From positions 124,001 to 188,000 of the forward strand of contig JAIQFD010000005.1 of the NCBI GenBank assembly GCA_020073495.1: a stretch of DNA of 64,000 nucleotides, written 5' to 3'. The DNA comes from Terriglobia bacterium. Its GTDB lineage: Bacteria; Acidobacteriota; Terriglobia; Terriglobales; Acidobacteriaceae. Positions 29,121 through 38,258 of the stretch are shown here, piece after piece. Under the pieces are notes generated by a model, which had not been told where the DNA came from, did not search any database, and was given only the letters and a program-made list of their open reading frames with translations. Positions within the stretch are counted from its first letter, which is position 1; every line of letters begins with the position of its first letter. A program made the translations under genes and the position numbers.

Positions 29121-31469
29121 TCAAGGCGTCTTCATGGTTACGATTTGCCACAAGTTGCTGTAGTCATCCGTCCACAACAGTGCGCGGATCTTGTAGGGCA
29201 CATAGTATCCGTGCTGAACGATGTCATCAGTAAGCACCGATGCCGGAGTGAATGAGAGCAACACCCAATCACTTGCAAGAGCGCCCTGTTGATCTTTATC
29301 GCCGTGGATTACGATCATCGTTAGGCCAAAATACCGGCTGAGCGCAGTGACGACCGGAGACAGGTCGAGACGCTGGCAAGTAATATGCACTGCCAGGACA
29401 CCATCACTTCTCAGATGGCGCAGGTAGAGTTCAAACGCTTCGCGAGTGAGCAGGTGAACGGGGACGGAATCGTCGCTATAGGCGTCCACTACCAGGAAGT
29501 CAAAGTTGCCGTAGTCGCCGCGGGAGGCTTCACGCTCCAGAGACAGCCTGGCATCGCCGAGGACCACGTCCACTTTGCCGCCCGCGTCTTTCAGAAAAGT
29601 GAAGACTGGGCGCGGTCCTTCTGAGAGTGCGGCTACGGCCGGATCGATCTCGTAAATCCGCAGGTAGTCGCCGGGACGAGAGTAGGCTGCCAGCGTGCCC
29701 ACCCCGAGCCCAATGATTCCCATGCGGATTGGCTGCCGGCGGCTACCACCCACATTCAGGTGCGATTGCAGCAACAAGCCGATACCGCTGTTCGGACCGT
29801 AATAGGTGGTGGGATACATGGCCATTACATCGCGGAACTGTGCTCCATGGGCCGTGGCGCCGTGCTGGAGAACGAGGTACAACTTGTTCTCGCCAAAGTA
29901 AGTGGAAACAACGCCAAAAAAATTGCGTGACTGTGTAACGTAACTCGTCTGAAGCTGCGCGACGATCCTGGCGTGCAGAAACGCCGCAAGCGCCAACACC
30001 ACGACCATACAGGCTGTCCACCACTTTCCGCCACGCCAGCCAAGACGAGCTGGATCGCGGAAAACAAATGCCCCCAGTAGCAGGGGAACGCAGAAAAGAC
30101 CCATCAGCGGAAAAAAATGCGACTCCGATGTGATTTGACGCCCAACTGGGTCCAAGCGGGTTTCCAGGTAAAAGACAGCGAATGCCGTCACCACGATGCT
30201 AACCAGCAGTGGAAAGGAACCGCGGTTCAGCCATGAGTCGCGATCTCGTGCCACCACGAACAGGACCAGCAGTGCAGTCGCAAACAGGCTTATCTGCAAC
30301 TCCCAGAAGTCCGGAAACACATGGGGCGCGATTAAGGCCACGAAAATTCCACCGAGGGCGCCTCCGACGGAAATTGCCATGTAGAAGGAGGTTAGATACC
30401 TGGATTTGGGTTTCATTCGCGCCAGTTCACCGTGACACATCATGCAAACCGCGAACATGGCAAGCAGTAACACGCCCAGGTGCAGCATAAGATGGCCACG
30501 GCGCTGGATGGCCAGCGGGACCAGCGCCAGGCTGATGCCAAAGACTGCGTGAAAGATGCCACGCTTGTACCAGCGCTCACTCTCGAAACAGAGGATGAAC
30601 GACAGCAGGTACAACGCCAACGGAATCACCCATAGCAGCGGGATCGCGACCAGCTCCTGCGAAATGACATTCGTCGCGGCCAGCAACATCATGCATGCGC
30701 AAGCGGCTAGACCAACCCAGAGCAGGTATTGCGCCGGCGTGGGCGGGCCCGCATCGATGTCATTGTCAGCTTGCGGTTCCGGGGCAGTTTCGCGGTCAAC
30801 GGCATTGCGGGCATGGATCGCGCAGACCGCGCAGCCGGCCGCAAACAGAAAATAAGCAACGGTCCAAATCCGCGCTTGCGTTCGAAGCTTCAGCAATGGT
30901 TCCACAAGGAACGGATAGCTGATCAGGCCAAGAAGCGATCCAAAGTTTGAAACCGCATACAACCGGTAGGGCGAACGCCTGTTTTCGGTGCGAGCATACC
31001 AACTCTGGAGCAACGGCCCTGTGGTCGATAACAAGAAGAACGGAAGTGCGACACTGGCGCCGAGCAGGGCCATGATGTCGAGCACTGGATGATTGACGTC
31101 CTGAGGTTTGAAGCTGGCTCCAGGAGTAATGGGAGAAGGCCAAAAGCTCGCCGCCACAAGCAGCAGCAGAACTGAGATGATCACAAGAGAAACATGCACC
31201 TTGGCCTGCGCTGCTGGACTTAAACCGATCGAGATCCAGTGCGCGTAAGCATACCCAGCGAGCAGCAGCACTTGGAAGAACAACATCGATGTTGTCCAGA
31301 CAGAGGGCGTTCCGCCGAACCACGGCAGTATGTACTTGCTGATGATCAGCTGCACCTGAAACAGCAGAAATGCGCTGAGGAACAAGGTGGCGGCAAGCAA
31401 CCCAATCGCCGACGGTCGACCGGATGCGGCCGGTTTCACGGCTGACGTGGTCTCAGTGGGATTCAGCAT
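29121..31469 (-). CDS. fused membrane transporter-like / spermidine-synthase-like protein
   Basis: The protein has about 782 residues from ATG 31469 (the GTG at 31502 is an alternative). The N-terminal two thirds contain 12 or more hydrophobic helices of the MFS-like type. The C-terminal third is a methyltransferase/spermidine-synthase fold with MGIIGLGVGTLAAYSRPGD, YEIDPAV, VLGDARLSLE and FLVVDAYSDDSVPVHLL. Such fusions are common in Acidobacteria, but their reaction is unknown. The short 3' neighbour region (28933-29120) holds nothing visible. It follows the GT-C gene on the same strand after about 130 bases. Confidence 0.75.
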   Translation of the reverse strand: MLNPTETTSAVKPAASGRPSAIGLLAATLFLSAFLLFQVQLIISKYILPWFGGTPSVWTTSMLFFQVLLLAGYAYAHWISIGLSPAAQAKVHVSLVIISVLLLLVAASFWPSPITPGASFKPQDVNHPVLDIMALLGASVALPFFLLSTTGPLLQSWYARTENRRSPYRLYAVSNFGSLLGLISYPFLVEPLLKLRTQARIWTVAYFLFAAGCAVCAIHARNAVDRETAPEPQADNDIDAGPPTPAQYLLWVGLAACACMMLLAATNVISQELVAIPLLWVIPLALYLLSFILCFESERWYKRGIFHAVFGISLALVPLAIQRRGHLMLHLGVLLLAMFAVCMMCHGELARMKPKSRYLTSFYMAISVGGALGGIFVALIAPHVFPDFWELQISLFATALLVLFVVARDRDSWLNRGSFPLLVSIVVTAFAVFYLETRLDPVGRQITSESHFFPLMGLFCVPLLLGAFVFRDPARLGWRGGKWWTACMVVVLALAAFLHARIVAQLQTSYVTQSRNFFGVVSTYFGENKLYLVLQHGATAHGAQFRDVMAMYPTTYYGPNSGIGLLLQSHLNVGGSRRQPIRMGIIGLGVGTLAAYSRPGDYLRIYEIDPAVAALSEGPRPVFTFLKDAGGKVDVVLGDARLSLEREASRGDYGNFDFLVVDAYSDDSVPVHLLTREAFELYLRHLRSDGVLAVHITCQRLDLSPVVTALSRYFGLTMIVIHGDKDQQGALASDWVLLSFTPASVLTDDIVQHGYYVPYKIRALLWTDDYSNLWQIVTMKTP

Positions 31470-31600
31470 ACCAAGTGATAACTTCGGCAGAAACTCACGC
31501 ACAACCTATAACCGCGAGTTCTGAACGCGAGTGGCGCAAACCGCATCTTCGAAGGAAGCCAGATGAAGTACGTGGTGCCCTCACGGTTTCCCCCGCTAGG

Positions 31601-33070
31601 TCATGGACTCCTTCTGGGACACGGTGCCCGCTGTTCAATGAACTTGCGCCACCGCAAGGCTTGGCCGCGGTGATCGGCACGCACCCGTCCAGCCTGTTCG
31701 TGATTGTATATCTGGTCGGCGATCGAAAAGTACCGGTCCGCTGCAGCTTCGTCTCCGGACTGCTGGTAATAGCGACCCAGGTTGTAGTTCCCGAGACGGG
31801 AGCCGGGCTCGGCCGCAAGCACCTGCTGGAGCAGCGGAAACGCTTCTGCTTCGCGGTTCAGGTCCAGATATGCGGCAGCGAGGTTGTTCTTCATGGAGAT
31901 GTTTTTCGGAGCCGTCTCGACCGCCCGTTGAAACAACGAAAAATTATCCCGCCACACATGCAGATTAGAAATTGTTGCCCAGCAAAGGGCCGTTGCCACC
32001 ACGGCAACAGCAACGATTCGCGTGGTTGTGAAGCGCAGCCGGGCGATCAATGCCGTCGCGATGAGCGCAAGGCCGACCGACGGCAGATACAAATAACGAT
32101 CGTGTGCGAAGTCTCCTTCCAGAAGATACCGAATCCCCAAACTGGGGAGCAGGGTGACGCTGAACCATGCCGCTCCAAATCGAATGTCCGGGGAGGCGCC
32201 GCGAAGAACCCATACCAAACCGGCAATCACCACGAGCAGCAGCAGCAGCGGCCAGATCTCAGTCTCCACGGGAACGTCGTAGCAAGGGCTCAGATGGACG
32301 GGCCACACCAGATGTCCGGCGTAGAGAGCTAGCACGCGCGGCCAAGTCAAGACCATTGCTCCCACGCTCATGCTGGGCGGTGCGGCAGGGAAAAAGTGAC
32401 CGATTGCATGGATACGAAGGGCCATGTACAGCATCGCGCCGAAGCAGTAAGGGATTGCCCCAAGCGCCGCGTCCTTCAATCGCGACTGTGTGCTTTCGTA
32501 CGCAAAAATGAGGACAGGGGCCACAATGCCCACTTCTTTTGTAAACATGGCCAGCACGGCAAATAGAAGGGATACGTAGCTGATCGGAGATCTCCGCTTG
32601 GAATAGAAATAGATGGACGCCACCAGAAAAATCGTGACCAGTGGATCTTCCACGGAAGAGATCCAACCCACGGCCTCTGCGTGAATCGGATGGATTCCGA
32701 ACACCGCGGCGGATAGGGCAGAACACTTCAGATCGTCCGTAAGACGCCGAATCAGCAAGAAAACAATGGCGGTCGCGCCGAGGTGCGCGAGAATCGACCC
32801 AAGATGCCAGACCGCACTGGGCGCCCCAAACAGAACATAAGCAAGGCGTAGCCAGATCAAGAAGACTGGCCGGTAGAAATTGGCGTCCTGCAGAGGTGAG
32901 TGGGCCCAGAGGTGTGAGGTGAAATATCCAGGCAGGTAACTCCAGGCTGTGATCCGCGGATTCGTAACGATTTGCTCGAAGTCGTCATAGACGAGGCAAT
33001 AGCGGATCGTCGGCAGGAACAGGAAGAACGTCGGAGCAAGCACGGCTGCTATTGATATGGTGCGGCGCAT
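31601..33070 (-). CDS. GT-C membrane glycosyltransferase with TPRs (TMTC/PMT-like)
   Basis: The 489-residue protein starts at ATG 33070. About ten membrane helices come first, with the catalytic-type motif CLVYDDFEQIVTNPRI in the first periplasmic loop, typical of dolichyl/polyprenyl-phosphate mannosyltransferase-like (GT-C) enzymes. HPIHAEAVGWISSVEDPL and FTKEVGIVAPVL are further family blocks. The C-terminal 90 residues form TPR-like helices in the periplasm. The enzyme may glycosylate exported proteins, and the cytochromes encoded just upstream are candidates, but this is inference. A perfect CRP-type site ends 35 bases before its start. Confidence 0.7.
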   Translation of the reverse strand: MRRTISIAAVLAPTFFLFLPTIRYCLVYDDFEQIVTNPRITAWSYLPGYFTSHLWAHSPLQDANFYRPVFLIWLRLAYVLFGAPSAVWHLGSILAHLGATAIVFLLIRRLTDDLKCSALSAAVFGIHPIHAEAVGWISSVEDPLVTIFLVASIYFYSKRRSPISYVSLLFAVLAMFTKEVGIVAPVLIFAYESTQSRLKDAALGAIPYCFGAMLYMALRIHAIGHFFPAAPPSMSVGAMVLTWPRVLALYAGHLVWPVHLSPCYDVPVETEIWPLLLLLVVIAGLVWVLRGASPDIRFGAAWFSVTLLPSLGIRYLLEGDFAHDRYLYLPSVGLALIATALIARLRFTTTRIVAVAVVATALCWATISNLHVWRDNFSLFQRAVETAPKNISMKNNLAAAYLDLNREAEAFPLLQQVLAAEPGSRLGNYNLGRYYQQSGDEAAADRYFSIADQIYNHEQAGRVRADHRGQALRWRKFIEQRAPCPRRSP

Positions 33071-33104
33071 ATTGCAAAAATAAGTACGCAAGCGAATACG
33101 GGAC

Positions 33105-33120
33105 TGTGATTGAGGTCACA
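33105..33120. promoter_or_regulatory. perfect CRP-type palindrome upstream of the GT-C gene
   Basis: TGTGA-TTGAGG-TCACA matches all ten consensus positions. Its centre is about 42 bases from the GT-C start codon. The rest of the 298-base gap up to 33368 shows only a TTATCCACC, one mismatch from a DnaA box. Confidence 0.65.
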
Positions 33121-33368
33121 GGTCGATCTGAACCCGCGGGGCAACACAGCGAGTGCGCCGGTTGCCGGTGAGGTCGTTTCTGTCAGCGAGGTCTCGTTTC
33201 CTCCAACTGACCGCGCTGACGACTGCGGCGGGATGTCTGACTGATGCAAAAGGGTGTTGAGCGTGCGTAGAGTCTTCCGGAAACAAAGGCACGGCAACTG
33301 CTTATTGTTCTGCTCAGTGTAAAAAGTGCGAATGCGTGCCAGCCAAGGTTATCCACCGGGTTGGGTCG

Positions 33369-35321
33369 TCACTTTGACTTCACGGGAACCCCGGTCCTTC
33401 CGATGCCCCTGAGAGCTGAAGGCGTAATCGTTCCATCGCCGTTGTGATCATAGCCGTGGCATCTCAGGGTACAGGTGTTCGTCGCTGAGTTATACGAGAT
33501 CGGGACTCCCGAGCCGTTCGCGGAGACTACGTTGGCGTCGAAGTTCACGAGCCCCACCCCAGGGATGCTGCCTGTCTGCGCGACCCCGTGAGCGGTATGG
33601 CAGACAGAGCACGAAAACCCATCAGTGATGATGTGACTTGCGTGCCCACTGAAGCTGCTGGCACTCAGGATCCCAGAACCAGTGAGGTCATGGCACTTGG
33701 CGCACATTGCAAAGGGCCCGCCTATACTCCCCAAGTTCGACGGAGTCAGCCCTTGGAGCGGATTCGTGATGTTCTGGCCTGGCGCGGGCGCCTGGCTGAA
33801 CTCGTAGCGGCGTTCCAGGATATGCATCCACTTGGAGCCGTGCGGTCCGTTGGGCCCCGGGCCACCGAACTCGCGATTGTCGTCGCTGTTATGGCAATCC
33901 GTGCACAGGATGCGGCTGCCGATTGGGCGCCCGTTTGTGATGCCGTCAAGATTCACCATGAACTTGCGAATGCTTGGCTGCGAGAATGAACTGCTGAAAT
34001 CACGCATCACAGGATGGCTTGAGAGCGTGGTACTGCCAAATTGAGAGATCACATTCAGAGGATCGCCTGCGGAATTAGGATATGCCGGCAAATAACCGAA
34101 TGTGGCGGGATTTGTGCCTTTTCCCGCGCTCGTGCCGTGGCAGCGCAGGCAGTTCTCATACTGATTGACCGCTGGAGTAAGGACAGTGACACCGTCTGCC
34201 GCACTGACTCCAGCGACGCCCGCTTGCGAGACTCGGATCGCGGGAGGGATGGTAAACGAGCTGACTTGATTGGCGGAATGAGGGTTGTGGCAGTCCGCAC
34301 AAGTGGCATGCCGGTTATTGCTCAACACTGCGGTTTCTGCAGCGTCGTGTACATTGTTCCCCGCCGGCAAAGGATGTCCCGGCTTGACAAACTCGGCGTA
34401 GATGTTCGGGGAACTGGGAGAAAGATTCAACTCGCCGCTGTGGCATGTCAGGCAATCCTGTGTGGTCGGGTCCACGGTAGGCGCCGGCGGGTTCGCGGCG
34501 CGGAGCAGCCGCACTGGACCCTGTGCATTGTGGGACATGTGACAGGAACTGCATGCATTCTGTGCGACAGTACCGTAGCTTCCAACCTGCGCCTGACCTG
34601 CCACCTTGTTCGTCGCCGTGGCATGGATGCTGCCAGTCCACCCCGCGATTGGGTTGACCTTCCCGGAAACCACGCGGTTTGGATCATGGCAAGCAAGGCA
34701 CATCTGGCCGTTCGAGCTGTCACGAACCAAGAAGTTCTGCGCGACCGTGTCGATACCTTGCACATGCGGGTTATGACAACTCGTGCACTCAATGTTGCCG
34801 CTCTTGAGCTTCACCTTTTGGAGCGGGTCGGCCGTCTTACCTTGCGAGACCAGGGATGCAACAAGATCAGGGGAATCCTTCATCGGTAGAACAACGCTGA
34901 AGGGATGTGACCCACTTAGATTAGTGCCCAGAACATCGATGTTGTTCATGTTCCCGGTCGTGGGGATCCTGCCATACGCTGCGCTTTGTCCCACTGCTAC
35001 CGTACCATCATGGCAACTGAGGCAGAGGCTGCTGGAACGCCCCAGGGGAGGTTGGGTGTTACCTTGCTGGGGAGAGGTGGAACTCGCGTAGGGCATGTAG
35101 GTCTGCTTCGAAAGTGTCTGGTTCCACAGAGGCGTTATGCCGCCGATCCCGCTGTGGGGAGCGTGGCAAAACGTACAACCGAGGTTCCCAGGGGCTAGAA
35201 CCGGCGACCCGCTCCCCGGCGACAAGTCGTGCATGCCGAGTACATCGCCGGATACTTGCGCCATCATTACGCCCTGGGCCAACAAGATCGTTGCGCAGGC
35301 TAACAAGAGTCTGGACTTCAC
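33369..35321 (-). CDS. multiheme c-type cytochrome, 11 CXXCH plus one CX3CH
   Basis: The 650-residue exported protein has a signal peptide (LLLACATILLAQGVMMAQ) and 11 CXXCH heme sites, many in paired-CXXCH form such as CTFCHAPHSG, CTSCHNPH and CSVCHTAHG. A twelfth site near the C-terminus is CTLRCH, a CX3CH. With 29 histidines there are enough for bis-His ligation of all hemes. GTG 35321 is the start, with GGAGGGGG upstream; it overlaps the stop of the NHL gene (GTGA), so translation is coupled. It is the last gene of the electron-transfer operon. Periplasmic or surface location is likely; the order of electron flow is not visible. Confidence 0.9.
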   Translation of the reverse strand: MKSRLLLACATILLAQGVMMAQVSGDVLGMHDLSPGSGSPVLAPGNLGCTFCHAPHSGIGGITPLWNQTLSKQTYMPYASSTSPQQGNTQPPLGRSSSLCLSCHDGTVAVGQSAAYGRIPTTGNMNNIDVLGTNLSGSHPFSVVLPMKDSPDLVASLVSQGKTADPLQKVKLKSGNIECTSCHNPHVQGIDTVAQNFLVRDSSNGQMCLACHDPNRVVSGKVNPIAGWTGSIHATATNKVAGQAQVGSYGTVAQNACSSCHMSHNAQGPVRLLRAANPPAPTVDPTTQDCLTCHSGELNLSPSSPNIYAEFVKPGHPLPAGNNVHDAAETAVLSNNRHATCADCHNPHSANQVSSFTIPPAIRVSQAGVAGVSAADGVTVLTPAVNQYENCLRCHGTSAGKGTNPATFGYLPAYPNSAGDPLNVISQFGSTTLSSHPVMRDFSSSFSQPSIRKFMVNLDGITNGRPIGSRILCTDCHNSDDNREFGGPGPNGPHGSKWMHILERRYEFSQAPAPGQNITNPLQGLTPSNLGSIGGPFAMCAKCHDLTGSGILSASSFSGHASHIITDGFSCSVCHTAHGVAQTGSIPGVGLVNFDANVVSANGSGVPISYNSATNTCTLRCHGYDHNGDGTITPSALRGIGRTGVPVKSK

Positions 35322-36424
35322 TGGTTTCCCCCTCCAGCCTGCTTTGCTAGTCCAAAGTAGCGAAAAACCTGAACCCGACGGTTATAAGAATCCACCACAT
35401 AGACACGATCATCTCGGTCGACCAGTAACCCGGTGGGCAAGCGGAATTCGCCGGCGCCTGTACCGTTCTGGCCGAAGTAGTACAAAAGTTGGCCTTCGCG
35501 GTTAAACACCTGCACCATGCTCAATAACCCATCCACAACGTAAAGATGGCCCTCAGAATCGAACCCGATCCCCTTGGGTCGGAAGGTCCCTCCGGCGCCG
35601 TCGCTTATCTTGCCGATGGCGTACTGGAAGCTCCCGGAGCGGTCCAGGATCTGCACGCGGAAGTTCATGGCATCTACGACGGCCAGGTTCTGCCCGTGCA
35701 GCAGCAGTTCGGTAGGAAAATTAAATTGACCAACATCAGCGCCATTCTGCCCGATGGTCTGTAGCACGCTGCCCTGCATGTCGAGCACGAATACCTTGTT
35801 GCGCAGCGTATCGGTAACATAGATCCGCTGTACGGCTGAATCCACGGCTATCCCGGTCGGCCGTTTGAAAAAGCCTTCTCCGCCTTTCAAACTGCCGAGC
35901 GCGTGCTTGAATTTCCCATTCGCATCGAAGACGAAGATCTTTCCTGACTCCGAATCAGTCACATAGATATTGTCTTGGGCATCAACGGCGATGCATTGTG
36001 GCCCGCGCAACGGATCCTTGCCCTTATCTTTGCGTTGCAGGAACTTATACTTCTGCTGTGCAAAATCAAAGATGTGCACGCCGAAAGCGCCCGGGTCAGT
36101 CACGATGAGTCGGCCGCGCGAGTCCATTGCGATGTCGTACGGACGCACGAAAGAGTGAAACTCAGGCTCGCCGGCGACGATGTCCACGACTTTGGTCCAG
36201 AAGCTGCGCTTGCTGCGCACCTCGCGTTCGGAACTGAAGCTGCGTTCGTAGGTAAGTTTGCGGCCTCCTTCCAGCAACAGCTCCGGAGGAGCCGGAGCGC
36301 TGACCTTCTCCCTGGCGTGCTTCGATGCCCAGGCCGGACACAGCAGGAGAAAGGCAATAGACGCCACTCTCAACACCGTGAGCAGACTTGCCTTCCGCGC
36401 CCCGCTCAAAAGAAGTTGAACCAC
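35318..36424 (-). CDS. exported NHL-repeat beta-propeller protein
   Basis: The 368-residue protein has an N-terminal signal (LLTVLRVASIAFLLLCPAWA) and about six NHL repeats of the form RPTGIAVDSAVQRIYVTDT, then blades around FPTELLLHGQNLAVVDAMNF and YVVDSYNRRVQVFRYFG. The propeller is probably periplasmic or on the cell surface, where such domains mediate protein contacts. The start is GTG 36424, overlapping the end of the beta-barrel gene by 19 bases, and the stop overlaps the cytochrome start. A second propeller gene lies in the same operon at 40401. The partner is unknown; proximity suggests cytochrome assembly. Confidence 0.85.
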   Translation of the reverse strand: MVQLLLSGARKASLLTVLRVASIAFLLLCPAWASKHAREKVSAPAPPELLLEGGRKLTYERSFSSEREVRSKRSFWTKVVDIVAGEPEFHSFVRPYDIAMDSRGRLIVTDPGAFGVHIFDFAQQKYKFLQRKDKGKDPLRGPQCIAVDAQDNIYVTDSESGKIFVFDANGKFKHALGSLKGGEGFFKRPTGIAVDSAVQRIYVTDTLRNKVFVLDMQGSVLQTIGQNGADVGQFNFPTELLLHGQNLAVVDAMNFRVQILDRSGSFQYAIGKISDGAGGTFRPKGIGFDSEGHLYVVDGLLSMVQVFNREGQLLYYFGQNGTGAGEFRLPTGLLVDRDDRVYVVDSYNRRVQVFRYFGLAKQAGGGNQ

Positions 36425-38238
36425 CTGGACACCCCAACATAAAGGGAGGATATAGCGCTCGGCGGATAGCCGCTCGCGCTGATGCCTTGCGTGAACTTGG
36501 TGTATCCCGCCCGGAGCCCGATCTTCCTCAACTGGTACTGTAGGGTGGTGTTAAAGACATCGGTTCGGTTCAAGGAACTTATCGTGTCCTGCACGGTGCT
36601 GTTGTGCGCCGTCGCATAGTTCGCTGATAGCGAAAGCCTGCGCACAGGGGAAGCAGCGATACCAAATCCGTAACTGCTTCCGCCAAAGAGGATCACCTGG
36701 CTTGCAGGCAGGACTGGGAAGGGCACCGGAGTCGGCTGCAGTCCCGAAGCAGTCAGGATTGAAGTCCCACTCGATCTCGAATAGTTGCCGCTGGCGGATA
36801 ACCAATGCACCGTGAGGCTGGTCGAGACGCTTTCGGCACTGCTTCCCGAACCTGCCTGGGCCGTCAAGCCGCTGTGGCCACCGCCGAACCCAGCGCTCCA
36901 AGCCACGTTCTTGCTCAGACGGCGGCTCACGTTGCCGCTGTAGTTATAAAAGGAGCTTGTATACAACACCAGCAGTGTCTGCACGTTCTGTGCGTAGCTG
37001 AACGATCCTGACAGGTTCCACCGCTTGATAGTGCGGGAGAAACCTATATTACCCATGAATCCGACTGAGCTGTTGCCAGCGTCGGTGGCGGTGTCCAGAA
37101 CGGTTGCGGACAAGGTGAACAAACCGAAAAGCTTCCGCCCATAATTCAAGTTTCCGCTGCAGAAGGTCGCACCGTAGCTCCGCCCCCCATAGAGTTGCTC
37201 GATGTGCGAGACTTGGGCGTTCGCCACCAGATTCCGCGTTAGGGCGTACCCTGCACTGCCGTACAAGCCGAGGGAGTGCGAGGTCGACGCAGAAGGCACC
37301 GGTGGGACGCCGCCGGCAGAGAGGATTGCCTGGTTCAAGACCCCAACAAGGTTGTCGCTGTAGCTCTCATTGAACGACAAAGTGAGCTTCTGCGAGGGGC
37401 GGAACGAGACGGCCGCATTCTCGCTGTCGATCGTGCTGCCGGTGCCGCTGTTACCCGCAGAACCACCCTCGTAGTCCGATCTGGTGAAGCCAACAGAGAA
37501 CCCCCCATGCAGGGGGAGGGAGTGCGAGGCGTTGACACCGAACGCGCTGCCGCTTGAAGTCCAAACCTGTTCCTGCTGGCCTGCCAGGAATTCAGGAACC
37601 GTCGCCTGAGAGGTCGAGTGATCGTAGGTGCCACTCAAGTGGAAGCCGGCAATCGAATATGTAGACCGGAGATTGATGTTTTGATTATCGGAATTGCTCT
37701 GCGTGTTCGTCCCATACACCAAGGATTCGCCGCTGCTCTTTGAGTAGCTTGCCGAGAGAGTGGGCCAGCCTGGAAGCAACGCGCTCCAGCCAATGCTGAA
37801 ACCCTGGCTGTTGCCATGGGTCGTGAAGTTAGGTTCTTCCGGAACTCCGAATGTTCCAGAACTGTTGTAGTCCCGTCTGAAACTGATGGAGCCCGGGAAA
37901 TGGCTGCCGCTAAAGATGTTGGCGGTAGCGTTGATCCCGCTGCTGTCGCTGATCGACTGATAGTTGGAATTGTCCCGCGACTGGTTGTAGTACGGCAGGA
38001 TGTTGAACGAAACAAAACTTGGGCTGTGGAAAGAGCCAGCTAGGTTGCCACTGAGCCCCACGTCCAGGCTGTGCTCGGAACTGATTTGGTTACCATAGAA
38101 TCCTGCATATCCCGCGGACACAGTGGCATTCGCGTTCATCTGGAGGTTCTCGCCGACTGTCACCTGTGCAGCGCACGGCAGCACCCAGAGGAAAAGCCCC
38201 GCCAGCATAGAGCGCCACCTTTGAAGGATACTGCACAC
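36406..38238 (-). CDS. outer-membrane beta-barrel protein (putative porin of cytochrome conduit)
   Basis: The 610-residue protein has a signal peptide ending in LPCAAQ and a mature part almost wholly of alternating polar/hydrophobic strands rich in Ser, Gly, Asn and Tyr. It ends in RWFNFF, with the C-terminal phenylalanine expected of a BAM substrate. About 24-26 strands would fit. There are no CXXCH motifs. By position between cytochrome genes it is a good candidate for the porin sheath of a porin-cytochrome conduit. Sequence alone cannot separate that from a structural barrel. The start is GTG 38238, or ATG 38208 with AAAGGTGG before it but a signal peptide lacking basic residues. Confidence 0.75.
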   Translation of the reverse strand: MCSILQRWRSMLAGLFLWVLPCAAQVTVGENLQMNANATVSAGYAGFYGNQISSEHSLDVGLSGNLAGSFHSPSFVSFNILPYYNQSRDNSNYQSISDSSGINATANIFSGSHFPGSISFRRDYNSSGTFGVPEEPNFTTHGNSQGFSIGWSALLPGWPTLSASYSKSSGESLVYGTNTQSNSDNQNINLRSTYSIAGFHLSGTYDHSTSQATVPEFLAGQQEQVWTSSGSAFGVNASHSLPLHGGFSVGFTRSDYEGGSAGNSGTGSTIDSENAAVSFRPSQKLTLSFNESYSDNLVGVLNQAILSAGGVPPVPSASTSHSLGLYGSAGYALTRNLVANAQVSHIEQLYGGRSYGATFCSGNLNYGRKLFGLFTLSATVLDTATDAGNSSVGFMGNIGFSRTIKRWNLSGSFSYAQNVQTLLVLYTSSFYNYSGNVSRRLSKNVAWSAGFGGGHSGLTAQAGSGSSAESVSTSLTVHWLSASGNYSRSSGTSILTASGLQPTPVPFPVLPASQVILFGGSSYGFGIAASPVRRLSLSANYATAHNSTVQDTISSLNRTDVFNTTLQYQLRKIGLRAGYTKFTQGISASGYPPSAISSLYVGVSRWFNFF

Positions 38239-38258
38239 TTCTCTTTGACCCCCGTCCC

